Assembly (NCBI RefSeq): GCF_938018035.1 | Contig: NZ_CALIJF010000396.1 | Coordinates: 1 to 9,872 of the forward strand | Reading direction: 5' to 3' | Length of the DNA stretch: 9,872 nucleotides | From: an uncultured Campylobacter sp. | Lineage (GTDB): Bacteria > Campylobacterota > Campylobacteria > Campylobacterales > Campylobacteraceae | Shown: piece after piece, positions 1 to 5,934 of the stretch | Layout of the letters: each line of letters starts with the position of its first letter | How positions within the stretch are numbered: position 1 is the stretch's first letter | Notes under the pieces: model-generated | The model's input: only the letters and a program-made list of their open reading frames with translations | The model's database searches: none | What the model was told of the DNA's origin: nothing | Translations under genes and position numbers: made by a program

Positions 1-270
1 CCTGCATAAGCGCGAGCTAGAGCGAGCCGCAGACGATAAGCAAAGGGCTGAATTTAAAGCCGAGATGGCTAAGCGAGCGCAGGATATGGACGAAGCGCGG
101 GCGATATTCGAAGCAGGCTTACAAGCTTACTGCCTATTTAACTATACGCGAGCGAATGCGAAAAGCTACAAAAGCACATAAACTATCTTTGTGAGCAAAT
201 AGACGCGCTACAAGACAAAGCGGAGCCGAGAGGTAGCTACAGGTGGCGGGCTCCGCTAAAGGGCGCGTGA
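1..270 (+). pseudogene. Partial, probably frameshifted phage-type coding fragment
   Basis: The fragment runs off the left edge. From base 2 one frame is open to a TAA at 179-181 and reads as a charged, Ala/Glu/Lys-rich helical, possibly coiled-coil segment. A second frame is open from 142 to a TGA at 268-270 and reads as a helical piece (ECEKLQKHINYLCEQIDALQ) followed by a basic tail ending in LKGA. The second frame has no ATG, GTG or TTG after its upstream stop at 139-141, so it cannot easily start alone. The simplest reading is one protein whose frame was shifted by an indel between about 142 and 181. I do not recognise the family. Its place ahead of phage-like genes suggests a mobile-element protein. 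Two unrelated open frames by chance remain possible. Confidence 0.4.
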
Positions 271-271
271 G

Positions 272-294
272 GGGGGGCTTAATCGCCCTCCTTT
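272..294 (+). terminator. Hairpin terminator after the left-edge fragment
   Basis: GGGGGGC (272-278) can pair with GCCCTCC (285-291) around a TTAATC loop, with one G-T wobble, and is followed by TTT. It lies directly after the TGA at 268-270 and before the next gene, as a rho-independent terminator would. The T run is short, so termination may be partial. The left arm is part of a run of seven G. Confidence 0.5.
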
Positions 295-358
295 ATGCGA
301 AACCAAGCAATATTTAAAAACGCGTTAAAATACTTCAAAACGTCAAAAAGGGCAAACA

Positions 359-550
359 ATGGAGCTATTAACGTCAAAGCAAGTAGGCGAGATATTAAAT
401 TTATCCAAAAGCACGCTTTCTAAAATGAGGAGCGACAAATACAAAGGGCGCTTTAATATCGTTTTGCCCTTTATCAAGATAGGGCGCGCGGTAAGATACG
501 AGCGCGAAGCGGTTAATCAAGCCATAAAAGAGTTAAAGGCGAGCAAATGA
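359..550 (+). CDS. Excisionase/AlpA-like helix-turn-helix DNA-binding protein
   Basis: This 63-residue protein is nearly all one winged helix-turn-helix domain. Residues 4-24 (LTSKQVGEILNLSKSTLSKMR) form the helix-turn-helix, and the segment LPFIKIGRAVRYEREAVNQA (residues 36-55) is the wing and last helix typical of the excisionase/MerR-like family (helix_turn_helix_17, AlpA, Xis). Such proteins bind DNA to direct excision or to switch on genes of prophages and satellites. The start is supported by AAGGG at 348-352, six bases before the ATG, and a possible -10 box TAAAAT lies at 326-331. The stop overlaps the next start as ATGA, so the two genes are probably translationally coupled. The fold assignment is firm; whether it is an excisionase or a transcription activator cannot be told from sequence alone. 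Confidence 0.75.
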   Translation: MELLTSKQVGEILNLSKSTLSKMRSDKYKGRFNIVLPFIKIGRAVRYEREAVNQAIKELKASK

Positions 551-996
551 AAATATCACCTGAGATCAGAGCGCGCATCTTAGCAAAGCATAAGGCGGGT
601 GCAACCCAAAGAGAGCTACAAAAGCTTTTTAACCTAAGCGCGGGCGCGGTCAATAAAATTACTAAAGGCATAACCAAAAATTTAAAAAGCACGATAGCCA
701 AAGGCACTGAGTATCTAACGGAGCTATCTGATTTAAACGAATATGAGCGCGAAGCCGTAACGCAAGCAGTAAGCGACAACGCGAGGGCGATAACCTTTTT
801 TAAACAGACGGCGATTAAAAATCAAATAATGGCTAATAGGCTACTAAATGAAGCAAGCAACCTAAGCGATATCGAACTTCATAGCAGGATAACCGCGCGC
901 AATAAAGAAACGATGCTCGGCAAAAACTATGAACTAAACGAGCAAGGGGCAGCAAATGCCATAACCCAAATCGTAATAAGGCGTGATGATATTTGA
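547..996 (+). CDS. Helix-turn-helix protein, possibly a phage terminase small subunit
   Basis: The protein has 149 residues. Residues about 3-45 form a homeodomain-like helix-turn-helix (ARILAKHKAGATQRELQKLF, then a recognition helix with SAGAVNKITKG), as in resolvase and terminase small-subunit N-termini. The rest is helical and polar (ALPHA-rich central part about 60-125) and ends with AANAITQIVIRRDD, a tail pattern I associate with small terminase subunits. If that is right it would recognise packaging-site DNA and partner with a large ATPase subunit, which is not in the window. It overlaps the preceding gene by four bases (ATGA), and its own stop overlaps the next start (TTGA), so the three genes form one operon. 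The helix-turn-helix is clear; the terminase reading is inference. Confidence 0.65.
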   Translation: MKISPEIRARILAKHKAGATQRELQKLFNLSAGAVNKITKGITKNLKSTIAKGTEYLTELSDLNEYEREAVTQAVSDNARAITFFKQTAIKNQIMANRLLNEASNLSDIELHSRITARNKETMLGKNYELNEQGAANAITQIVIRRDDI

Positions 997-1325
997 AAAC
1001 TTACGATATTGACCTATTTTACGAGCTATCGATATTTTTTAACGACGATTTGCGCCTAATGGCTCACGCCGTAGCCTATACGCTAAATTTAGACGCCAAA
1101 GTAATCTACAAGGATTTCACGTTTGGGCGCTACAAAGAGGAATATTTAAAAGCCCTACAAGAAGCAAAGGACAACCCAAAAGAAGCTTATTTAAATTTAC
1201 TGATGAAGTTTAGAGATAAAAGCCCAATATTTGATCGTGACGATTTCGCAAACGCAGAAGCTTACAGCGTATTTAATCGAAGTTATGACAAAAAACGAAC
1301 GCAGGCAGGGAGTGACGACGCTTAA
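993..1325 (+). CDS. Unknown 110-residue phage-like protein, TTG start
   Basis: I do not recognise this protein. It is soluble, rich in aromatic and acidic residues, with mostly helical predicted character (for example KEEYLKALQEAKDNPKEAYL) and a basic, Gly/Ser/Asp tail. No membrane segment or known motif is visible. The TTG at 993-995 is chosen because it overlaps the previous stop as TTGA and has AAGG at 978-981 upstream; the next candidate is ATG at residue 23. Phage genes that follow the small terminase often code for packaging or head proteins, but nothing in this sequence shows that role. Confidence 0.6.
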   Translation: MKTYDIDLFYELSIFFNDDLRLMAHAVAYTLNLDAKVIYKDFTFGRYKEEYLKALQEAKDNPKEAYLNLLMKFRDKSPIFDRDDFANAEAYSVFNRSYDKKRTQAGSDDA

Positions 1326-1441
1326 AATTTCGCTTTTAGGCGCAATTTCGCGAGCGGGAGCGAACAAAAAAAGCGATGTCTTATCAAACCCTAAGCAGCA
1401 AGAAGTTAAAATAAAGTGGATTTTAAAACAAAGGCTAAGAA

Positions 1442-1690
1442 ATGCAAACTCTAACCATACGAACGGACGAGACCATAATGCGCCAGCTCGTAGCCATAGG
1501 TAAGATTTTAGCTAGCAGCGCGAATGCGAGTTTTGAGACGCTTACGACCGAACTAACGGACGAATATGTTGAAGAGCTAAACGCTCGCGCGGACGAAGCC
1601 CTAAAAGGCAAAGGGCTAATAGACGAAGCGACTGCACGCGATACGATAGAGCGGATAAAAGCGGGCAAATATGCGCGTAAAATTTCATAG
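1442..1690 (+). CDS. Type II antitoxin partner of the downstream RelE/ParE toxin
   Basis: The protein has 82 residues. The N-terminus (MQTLTIRTDETIMRQLVAIG) looks like the beta-strand plus helix of a ribbon-helix-helix or RelB-type DNA-binding domain, and the Glu/Asp/Ala-rich middle and basic end (TARDTIERIKAGKYARKIS) fit the toxin-wrapping segment. Antitoxins of this kind neutralise the toxin and repress their own promoter. AAGG at 1431-1434 lies seven bases before the ATG. The stop overlaps the toxin start by 20 bases, the usual antitoxin-first coupling. A possible -10 (TAAAAT, 1407-1412) lies in the gap after the preceding gene, so the pair may have its own promoter. The assignment rests mostly on the partner and on the gene order. 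Confidence 0.7.
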   Translation: MQTLTIRTDETIMRQLVAIGKILASSANASFETLTTELTDEYVEELNARADEALKGKGLIDEATARDTIERIKAGKYARKIS

Positions 1691-1949
1691 TCGCTTTTTT
1701 GATGAGCTTGACGCGATAAAAGACTTCATCGCTAAAGACAGCTCAAACAGAGCGGATAATTTCGTCGATGAGATTTTTCGAAAGTGCCTAGATTTAAAAA
1801 ATATGCCCTTAGCGCATAGGCTTAGCCAAAAGGTTACGAAAGACAACGCTAGGGATTTAATTTTCAAAGGCTACGTTATCCCGTATCTAATAGAGAGCGA
1901 GACGATTTACGTCTTAGGTATTTACGGCGCGAATGAGTGGCAAGAGTGA
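1671..1949 (+). CDS. RelE/ParE-family toxin
   Basis: At 92 residues this matches the usual RelE/ParE length. The N-terminus (RVKFHSRFFDELDAIKDFI) is the first strand and long helix, the middle has LPLAHRLS-like spacing (NMPLAHRLSQK), and the C-terminal sheet holds GYVIPYLIESETIYVLGIYG followed by the terminal Trp, typical of this superfamily. RelE members cut ribosome-bound mRNA; ParE members poison gyrase. The sequence alone does not separate them. The long helix and the absence of an obvious basic RelE catalytic set make a ParE-like member slightly more likely, which is inference. The start lies inside the antitoxin gene, so translation is coupled. It is the last gene of the rightward cluster and is followed by a hairpin. 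Confidence 0.8.
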   Translation: MRVKFHSRFFDELDAIKDFIAKDSSNRADNFVDEIFRKCLDLKNMPLAHRLSQKVTKDNARDLIFKGYVIPYLIESETIYVLGIYGANEWQE

Positions 1950-1957
1950 AACGATTA

Positions 1958-2020
1958 AAACGGCTCTAGTTTCGCAAAGAAACCTTAATTAAGTTTCGAG
2001 CTAAAAAAGCCGTAAAATTT
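1958..2020 (+). terminator. Hairpin after the toxin gene, possible terminator
   Basis: ACGGCT (1960-1965) pairs with AGCCGT (2008-2013), and inside it GAAAC (1979-1983) pairs with GTTTC (1993-1997) around a nine-base loop. The run AAAATTTTT follows. It starts nine bases after the toxin stop, which fits a terminator for the rightward genes. The outer arms are far apart, so the fold is not a classic compact terminator. Confidence 0.4.
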
Positions 2021-2319
2021 TTCAATTCTTAAGAGAAATCTAGCCGTTTAAGCTAGCGAAACTTAAAAACTGAAAATTTCTAAAATACAAAGTCCTATTT
2101 TAGGGCACTTACTCGCATTTAATATTGAAAAGTAAACTTTTCATTATCGCATTTTTGAAGCTTAAAAACTTAATCGCCCAAAAAATATTTGAAAAATATT
2201 TTTGCCGTTTTTATCATTAAAATAGCGTATTATTGGGCTCACTAATGACATCATCAAGTCGCCTCTAACCACCATTTTTTATAAATTCTCATTTTATTGA
2301 TGTTTTAATGCTTTAAGGT

Positions 2320-2391
2320 TTGGTTGAGCAACATCTTGGATGCCTTATATGACACTTGTTTTAAATTTTATTTTCATCGCTCCTCAACCAA
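2320..2391. repeat. 9-bp perfect inverted repeat with 54-base gap
   Basis: TTGGTTGAG at 2320-2328 is the exact reverse complement of CTCAACCAA at 2383-2391. The arms do not extend further. It could be a long-loop RNA stem, the ends of a very small element, or chance in a 1 kb non-coding stretch. No gene lies inside. Confidence 0.35.
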
Positions 2392-2795
2392 TACAAGAAT
2401 AGTTTGAGCTTATAATTGTTAAACTTTAAAATCAATTGAATTTTATCATCGGCGAATAAATACAATTATTCTCATCTATCATTCTGTAATCATTAGTCGT
2501 AAATAATAAAGATTTCTAAAAACTTCTATCCACATAAAGTAAACGTGGCACACGAGCGATCAAGTCTTGTATAAACTACAAATAACACAAATATATATGT
2601 ATTACGCGCTTTACAAATTGGACTTATTAATGAGCATAAATAGGTTATGCGTGGCGCGAATGATACAAATATTCCTATCCTACGCATCTTACATATTCGA
2701 CAAATATAAAAAAAGCTATAGGTATTTTTTACTTTCACCTATTACAAATCACACGGATATACGCAATTACTATCCTTAAAAATAAATTTTACGAT

Positions 2796-2846
2796 TTTAT
2801 CTGGCGAGCATACTATTTGTATTGCAGATTTCACTCGCCATATAAA
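2796..2846. repeat. Long imperfect hairpin (12 of 13 base pairs)
   Basis: TTTATCTGGCGAG (2796-2808) pairs with CTCGCCATATAAA (2834-2846) with one C/T mismatch. Inside the 25-base loop, ATAC (2810-2813) can pair with GTAT (2819-2822). The GC-containing core TGGCGAG/CTCGCCA is unusual in such A+T-rich DNA. Either strand could fold. It sits immediately before a second structured segment at 2852-2908. Confidence 0.5.
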
Positions 2847-2851
2847 TCATA

Positions 2852-2908
2852 CTCGTTAGGGGATACCTACCCTAATAAACCCTAGTTTGGTTAAATTCGG
2901 TGACCGAG
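2852..2908. ncRNA. Possible three-way-junction RNA element
   Basis: CTCG (2852-2855) can pair with CGAG (2905-2908) and so enclose two hairpins: TTAGGG/CCCTAA (2856-2861 with 2870-2875, eight-base loop) and AACC/GGTT (2878-2881 with 2889-2892, seven-base loop). A competing palindrome TCGGTGACCGA lies at 2897-2907. With the hairpin at 2796-2846 this gives a compact ordered fold of about 113 bases downstream of csm5. It does not fit a tRNA: no T-loop consensus is present on either strand. I cannot name an RNA family, and chance folding remains possible. Confidence 0.25.
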
Positions 2909-2950
2909 CGGGCTTTTATGTTCGCATATTACTATGGACTTTTTAGAGGT

Positions 2951-2970
2951 AGCAATCATTTTTAATTGCT
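2951..2970 (-). terminator. Weak hairpin over the csm5 stop
   Basis: AGCAAT (2951-2956) pairs with ATTGCT (2965-2970) around an eight-base loop that contains the csm5 stop codon. No T run follows on the minus strand, so it would be a poor terminator, but it could stabilise the 3' end of the operon transcript. Confidence 0.3.
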
Positions 2971-4002
2971 TTCCAAAATCTCGCAAAGCAACCACCCAAA
3001 CGGCTGTTTATTTATAAGCCAAGCCGTGGTCTCTTCCTCTTCGATAGAAAATTTTCCTTTGCCATTTATGATTTTTATCTTCCTGATGCCATCTACCGTA
3101 ACAGCTCTTGCACCGCTGTGTTTGCCTACTCGCAATAAAAATTGATTATCCGCAAGTTTAAAATTATCATATTTCTCAATAAATTTATCAGATAGTGCTT
3201 CGCGAGTAAATTCATCCGTTTCACAACTAAACTGAGAAATAAATATCGGCATATAGTGGGAGTTGCAGGCTTTTACCAGCTCTTTTACATCAAATTTAGC
3301 GTTTTTTATAGCGATTGTCGTCTCAAATTCGCTTTTTGAGTCTATAACTTCGTATCGCACCTTTATACTATTGTCATTGCCATTATCTCTTGATTGTTCA
3401 TTCCTTTTTATATTTACTGCATCGGCAACAAATGTATGTGAGCGTATAGCGCTACTATCGGCGATCAAGAAGTCACTAAAATATTCTTTTGTTTTGTAGC
3501 TTTCAATTGTTTTATAAAGCATTTCACCAAAGGCTGTGGCTATCGCACCTTTTAAAGAACTTCCGGGGATTATTGCTTTTTTGAAATTTGGAGATATAAA
3601 TGTTTTTTCGATGATCAGCTGATTTATGACTTTTTTGCCATCGCCTTCTTTTTGAACCGCTTTGCCTAATTTTTCTCTATATTCTTTCGCTACTTTTGGA
3701 GATACTAAAATCTTTTTAAAAGATTTTTTCTTAGCCAAGGCACTCTTCTCTTTTATAAATTTCTGCAATTCAAACAATGTATCTGCGGATAAATTTGAGA
3801 CTATTCTTTCAAATTCCTCTTTAGATTTCTCATTAAGGCCTTTAACAAATTCAAATTCATCAAAAACATACATATAGTCCCTGCCGTCTTTTGCATCCGT
3901 ATCTATGACGTAATTCATCGGCTCATATGCTTCGCCGACACCTATATGTATCGGGCTTATGGGTTTTAGATTTATTTTGTAAGTTTTAGTTTCATTATGC
4001 AT
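2962..4002 (-). CDS. csm5: Csm5, RAMP protein of the type III-A complex
   Basis: Csm5 caps the end of the Csm backbone that holds the 3' end of the crRNA and helps crRNA maturation. The protein has 346 residues, within the usual range. The N-terminal RAMP strand has PISPIHIGVGE (residues 14-24), followed by IPGSSLKGAI (145-154), the Gly-rich RAMP signature shared with Csm3. RVGKHSGARAVT (291-302) near the C-terminus is the pattern I associate with Csm5. GGAG lies eight bases before the ATG at 4002, and the start overlaps the csm4 stop by eight bases. It is the last gene of the operon; no effector or adaptation gene follows on this strand. Residues about 84-125 are strongly Lys-rich and may form the RNA-binding insertion. 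Confidence 0.92.
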   Translation of the reverse strand: MHNETKTYKINLKPISPIHIGVGEAYEPMNYVIDTDAKDGRDYMYVFDEFEFVKGLNEKSKEEFERIVSNLSADTLFELQKFIKEKSALAKKKSFKKILVSPKVAKEYREKLGKAVQKEGDGKKVINQLIIEKTFISPNFKKAIIPGSSLKGAIATAFGEMLYKTIESYKTKEYFSDFLIADSSAIRSHTFVADAVNIKRNEQSRDNGNDNSIKVRYEVIDSKSEFETTIAIKNAKFDVKELVKACNSHYMPIFISQFSCETDEFTREALSDKFIEKYDNFKLADNQFLLRVGKHSGARAVTVDGIRKIKIINGKGKFSIEEEETTAWLINKQPFGWLLCEILESN

Positions 4003-4879
4003 CTTTTATCTCCGTAGCTATTAGTATGGCATATCCTTGATGCACTGTGTTTGCATTTGCGGAATGTCCGCTTATGGCTTTTCCTAGATGTTCTTTTTCA
4101 CAAATTTCATCATATATCGCCACGCTACCACTATTTGCCATTAAAATCGGGCTTTTAAACGGATTTATGTTCGCAAGCGATCCACCGTGTTTGCCAAATC
4201 TCGTAAATGGTTCATAGTAAAATTCTCTTGGGCCGTCATAGCCTAGCACAATCGGACTAAGCGCCATAAAGGCATTTGAGCTCTTTTTAATAGTCACTTT
4301 TTCAAAATCACTATATTCAAACGCCCCTTTGCCTATGCTAGCTCTCTTGCCATAACCGCTTTTGGATACAACTTCAAATGCTTTTTCTAGCTCGCCAAGC
4401 TTAAATTTATCATCTAGTAAAAAATAGATATCTTGCTTGCTAAATTTCATCTCCATCAAAGCATATGGTGCAAATTTACCACTATCGTCGGTTGTAAATG
4501 TGAGATAGTTTATGGAATTTTTAATGGTAGCCGTCTCGTTTAGCTCGTAGCCGATCTCGTCATTTGTCTTGGCGTTTTTAAAATTTCCGCTTTGCAGATC
4601 CTCTATGCTAAGCCAAATTTTTTTCCTATTTTCTTTTTTAAGATCCAAATTTTCGCCCAGAAGATGACTTGGCATACTAGGCTTTGGCAAATATCCGCTA
4701 GCGAAGCCGTCAGAGACTATCAAAAACGGCTTTTTGTCATAGTCGCTTAGTATCTCGTTTAGTCTATCTTCTCCAAGTGCATATCTGATCGCCCAGCAAA
4801 TTTGTCCAAACAAGGTATCTCCTTTTAGCGGCGTGATAAAATTTGACCTAGGCGTTATGGTAGTTTTATAAAGTGTCAT
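3995..4879 (-). CDS. csm4: Csm4, RAMP protein that holds the crRNA 5' tag
   Basis: Csm4 pairs with Cas10 at the foot of the complex and binds the crRNA 5' handle. I start it at the ATG at 4879, giving 294 residues, because this ATG shares a base with the csm3 stop (TAATG) and has AAGGTGG at 4885-4891 just upstream. A GTG at 4888 would lie inside that ribosome-binding site and is less likely. The N-terminus carries the Csm4/Cmr3-type motif FITPLKGDTLFGQ (residues 14-26). SGYGKRASIGKGAF (174-187) is the glycine-rich RAMP loop, and the C-terminus has HQGYAILI (280-287). Length and order are normal for the family. Confidence 0.92.
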   Translation of the reverse strand: MTLYKTTITPRSNFITPLKGDTLFGQICWAIRYALGEDRLNEILSDYDKKPFLIVSDGFASGYLPKPSMPSHLLGENLDLKKENRKKIWLSIEDLQSGNFKNAKTNDEIGYELNETATIKNSINYLTFTTDDSGKFAPYALMEMKFSKQDIYFLLDDKFKLGELEKAFEVVSKSGYGKRASIGKGAFEYSDFEKVTIKKSSNAFMALSPIVLGYDGPREFYYEPFTRFGKHGGSLANINPFKSPILMANSGSVAIYDEICEKEHLGKAISGHSANANTVHQGYAILIATEIKDA

Positions 4880-5517
4880 TATTCCCACCTTAAATTTTTA
4901 AATTCAACCCTTCCGTAACCTCTTGAGCCACTACCGCCTAGATAGTCATTTTCTATTAGCTTAAGTCCGCTCTCGACCATCTGCTTTAGCTCGTCTTCAT
5001 TGTCATCATAAGGCTCTTTTTCATCAAAAACTTTTAGCCTAATGACTAGATCAAATTTCACACCAGCCGGTACACGCTCGATCTGGCGTGGGTGCTCTGC
5101 AGTTCCTTTTTTCCTATCTATCACATTTTCATATTTTCCTTCGCTTAGTTTTAGCCCTTCGCTCTCTTTAGATAGCACGCAATCGCCCACGCTTATTCTA
5201 GTAATGCCGGATTTATTTTCTTTATCGCCAAAAATTTTTAGTAAATTTTGTGCCGCTTTTTTATCCGGCTCCGGGACATTTTTTAAAAGATTAAAGTTAA
5301 AAACCTTTCCTTCGCCGTATCCAACTAGTCTATTGTTCCACTCCAATAAGCTTCGCATTTTACCCTTTAGCGAGCTTCCCGGGATATAAGGCTTATTTGT
5401 ATTTATATCTTTTATCACTTGCGAGTCTATGCCACCTATCTTCATAGTATCATCGCCGCCGCCTATGTGAAGTCCGCTTAAAAGCTCTATTTGTCCTTTT
5501 AAAGTTAAAATTTTCAT
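4879..5517 (-). CDS. csm3: Csm3, backbone subunit and target-RNA endonuclease
   Basis: Csm3 forms the helical backbone of the complex and cuts bound target RNA at six-base intervals. The 212-residue protein has GLHIGGG (15-21), then IGGIDSQVI (27-35), in which Asp31 aligns by motif with the catalytic Asp of characterised Csm3 proteins (Asp32/Asp33). PYIPGSSLKGKMR (43-55) is the RAMP signature and YLGGSGSRGYGRV (192-204) the C-terminal glycine-rich loop. All are intact, so target-RNA cutting should be retained. AAGGAGA precedes the ATG by five bases, the best ribosome-binding site in the operon, consistent with the multiple copies of Csm3 needed per complex. The gap from csm2 is nine bases. 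Confidence 0.95.
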   Translation of the reverse strand: MKILTLKGQIELLSGLHIGGGDDTMKIGGIDSQVIKDINTNKPYIPGSSLKGKMRSLLEWNNRLVGYGEGKVFNFNLLKNVPEPDKKAAQNLLKIFGDKENKSGITRISVGDCVLSKESEGLKLSEGKYENVIDRKKGTAEHPRQIERVPAGVKFDLVIRLKVFDEKEPYDDNEDELKQMVESGLKLIENDYLGGSGSRGYGRVEFKNLRWE

Positions 5518-5526
5518 ATTCTCTCC

Positions 5527-5934
5527 TTATTTCTTAGAAAAGCCTATAACGGCCTCAAAAAAGAGTTTAAATACCCTTAAATCATCTTTTGTTTTTACCT
5601 GAGCTACACATTTGTTTATCATCTCAACAAATTCGCTACTAGAATGTTTTCTAGCGTTTGAATAAGCTGCTTTTGAATTTAGCATCTTTACAAACGGCAA
5701 AATTTCGCTGAAGTCCCCGATATTTGATCTTTGCTCTAGCCCGATTATGTAGTCGTAAAAAGCTCTTATCTGCGTGGCCTTTGTTCCTGCAGAAACCAAT
5801 TCAGCTACTTTCCTTGCCGTTTCGTCAAACAAATTTGGATCCTTTTTATAATCCAAAACTATCGGCGGCAAAGAGTTATTTCGCACGCTATTATCAAAAT
5901 TTTGATTGTAGCTGCTATTTCTATATCCGTTCAT
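5527..5934 (-). CDS. csm2: Csm2, small helical subunit of the type III-A complex
   Basis: Csm2 lines the target-RNA groove opposite the Csm3 filament; it has no catalytic role. The 135-residue protein has an Asn/Ser-rich, probably disordered first 22 residues, then the hallmark TQIRAFYD (54-61) and LPFVKMLNSKAAY (79-91) followed by a basic NARK (93-96). The C-terminal helices contain the KLFFEAVIGFSKK segment. Its presence is what makes this subtype III-A. It overlaps the csm1 stop by four bases (ATGA), so it is translationally coupled to Cas10. Confidence 0.92.
   Translation of the reverse strand: MNGYRNSSYNQNFDNSVRNNSLPPIVLDYKKDPNLFDETARKVAELVSAGTKATQIRAFYDYIIGLEQRSNIGDFSEILPFVKMLNSKAAYSNARKHSSSEFVEMINKCVAQVKTKDDLRVFKLFFEAVIGFSKK

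Larger units (their letters stand above)
1950..2961. other. About 1 kb A+T-rich intergenic stretch between convergent gene groups
   Basis: The rightward toxin-antitoxin cluster ends at 1949 and the leftward csm operon ends at 2962. I find no convincing gene, rRNA, tRNA or CRISPR array here. Open frames at 2526-2738 and 2567-2779 lie on opposite strands over the same bases, lack ribosome-binding sites and encode Ile/Tyr/Phe/Cys-rich strings typical of A+T-rich non-coding DNA. What stands out is inverted repeats: 1958-2063, 2181-2203 (AAAAATATTT-type arms), 2320-2391, 2647-2687 (ATGCGT/ACGCAT), 2718-2742 (ATAGGT/ACCTAT) and the cluster 2796-2908. This is where an array would be expected for a complete type III locus; its absence is described under findings. 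Confidence 0.7.

Noticed and set aside
1231..1503. Open frame of 90 codons between the unknown gene and the antitoxin, with a possible ATG at 1285
   Set aside because: It overlaps the upstream gene by at least 41 bases and the antitoxin by 62 bases and lacks a good ribosome-binding site. The part at 1326-1441 looks mildly coding, so a short gene is not fully excluded.
2526..2779. Two 70-residue open frames on opposite strands (2526-2738 minus, 2567-2779 plus)
   Set aside because: They overlap each other, have no ribosome-binding site, and have a composition expected from A+T-rich non-coding DNA.
2852..2920. A tRNA-like cloverleaf
   Set aside because: The stems suggest a junction, but no T-loop consensus, no proper anticodon arm and no acceptor stem of seven pairs can be drawn on either strand.
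1950..2961. A CRISPR array for the csm operon
   Set aside because: No direct repeat of 20 or more bases recurs at regular spacing. ATTGAAA-like strings at 2124-2130 and on the minus strand at 2025-2019 resemble crRNA handles but are not part of repeated units.
4880..4888. GTG at 4888 as the csm4 start
   Set aside because: It lies inside the ribosome-binding sequence AAGGTGG; the ATG at 4879, overlapping the csm3 stop, fits better.
5042..5389. Long plus-strand frames inside the csm operon (also 6550-6906, 7326-7592, 7989-8434)
   Set aside because: They are antisense shadows of clearly identified cas genes and contain no recognisable protein sequence.
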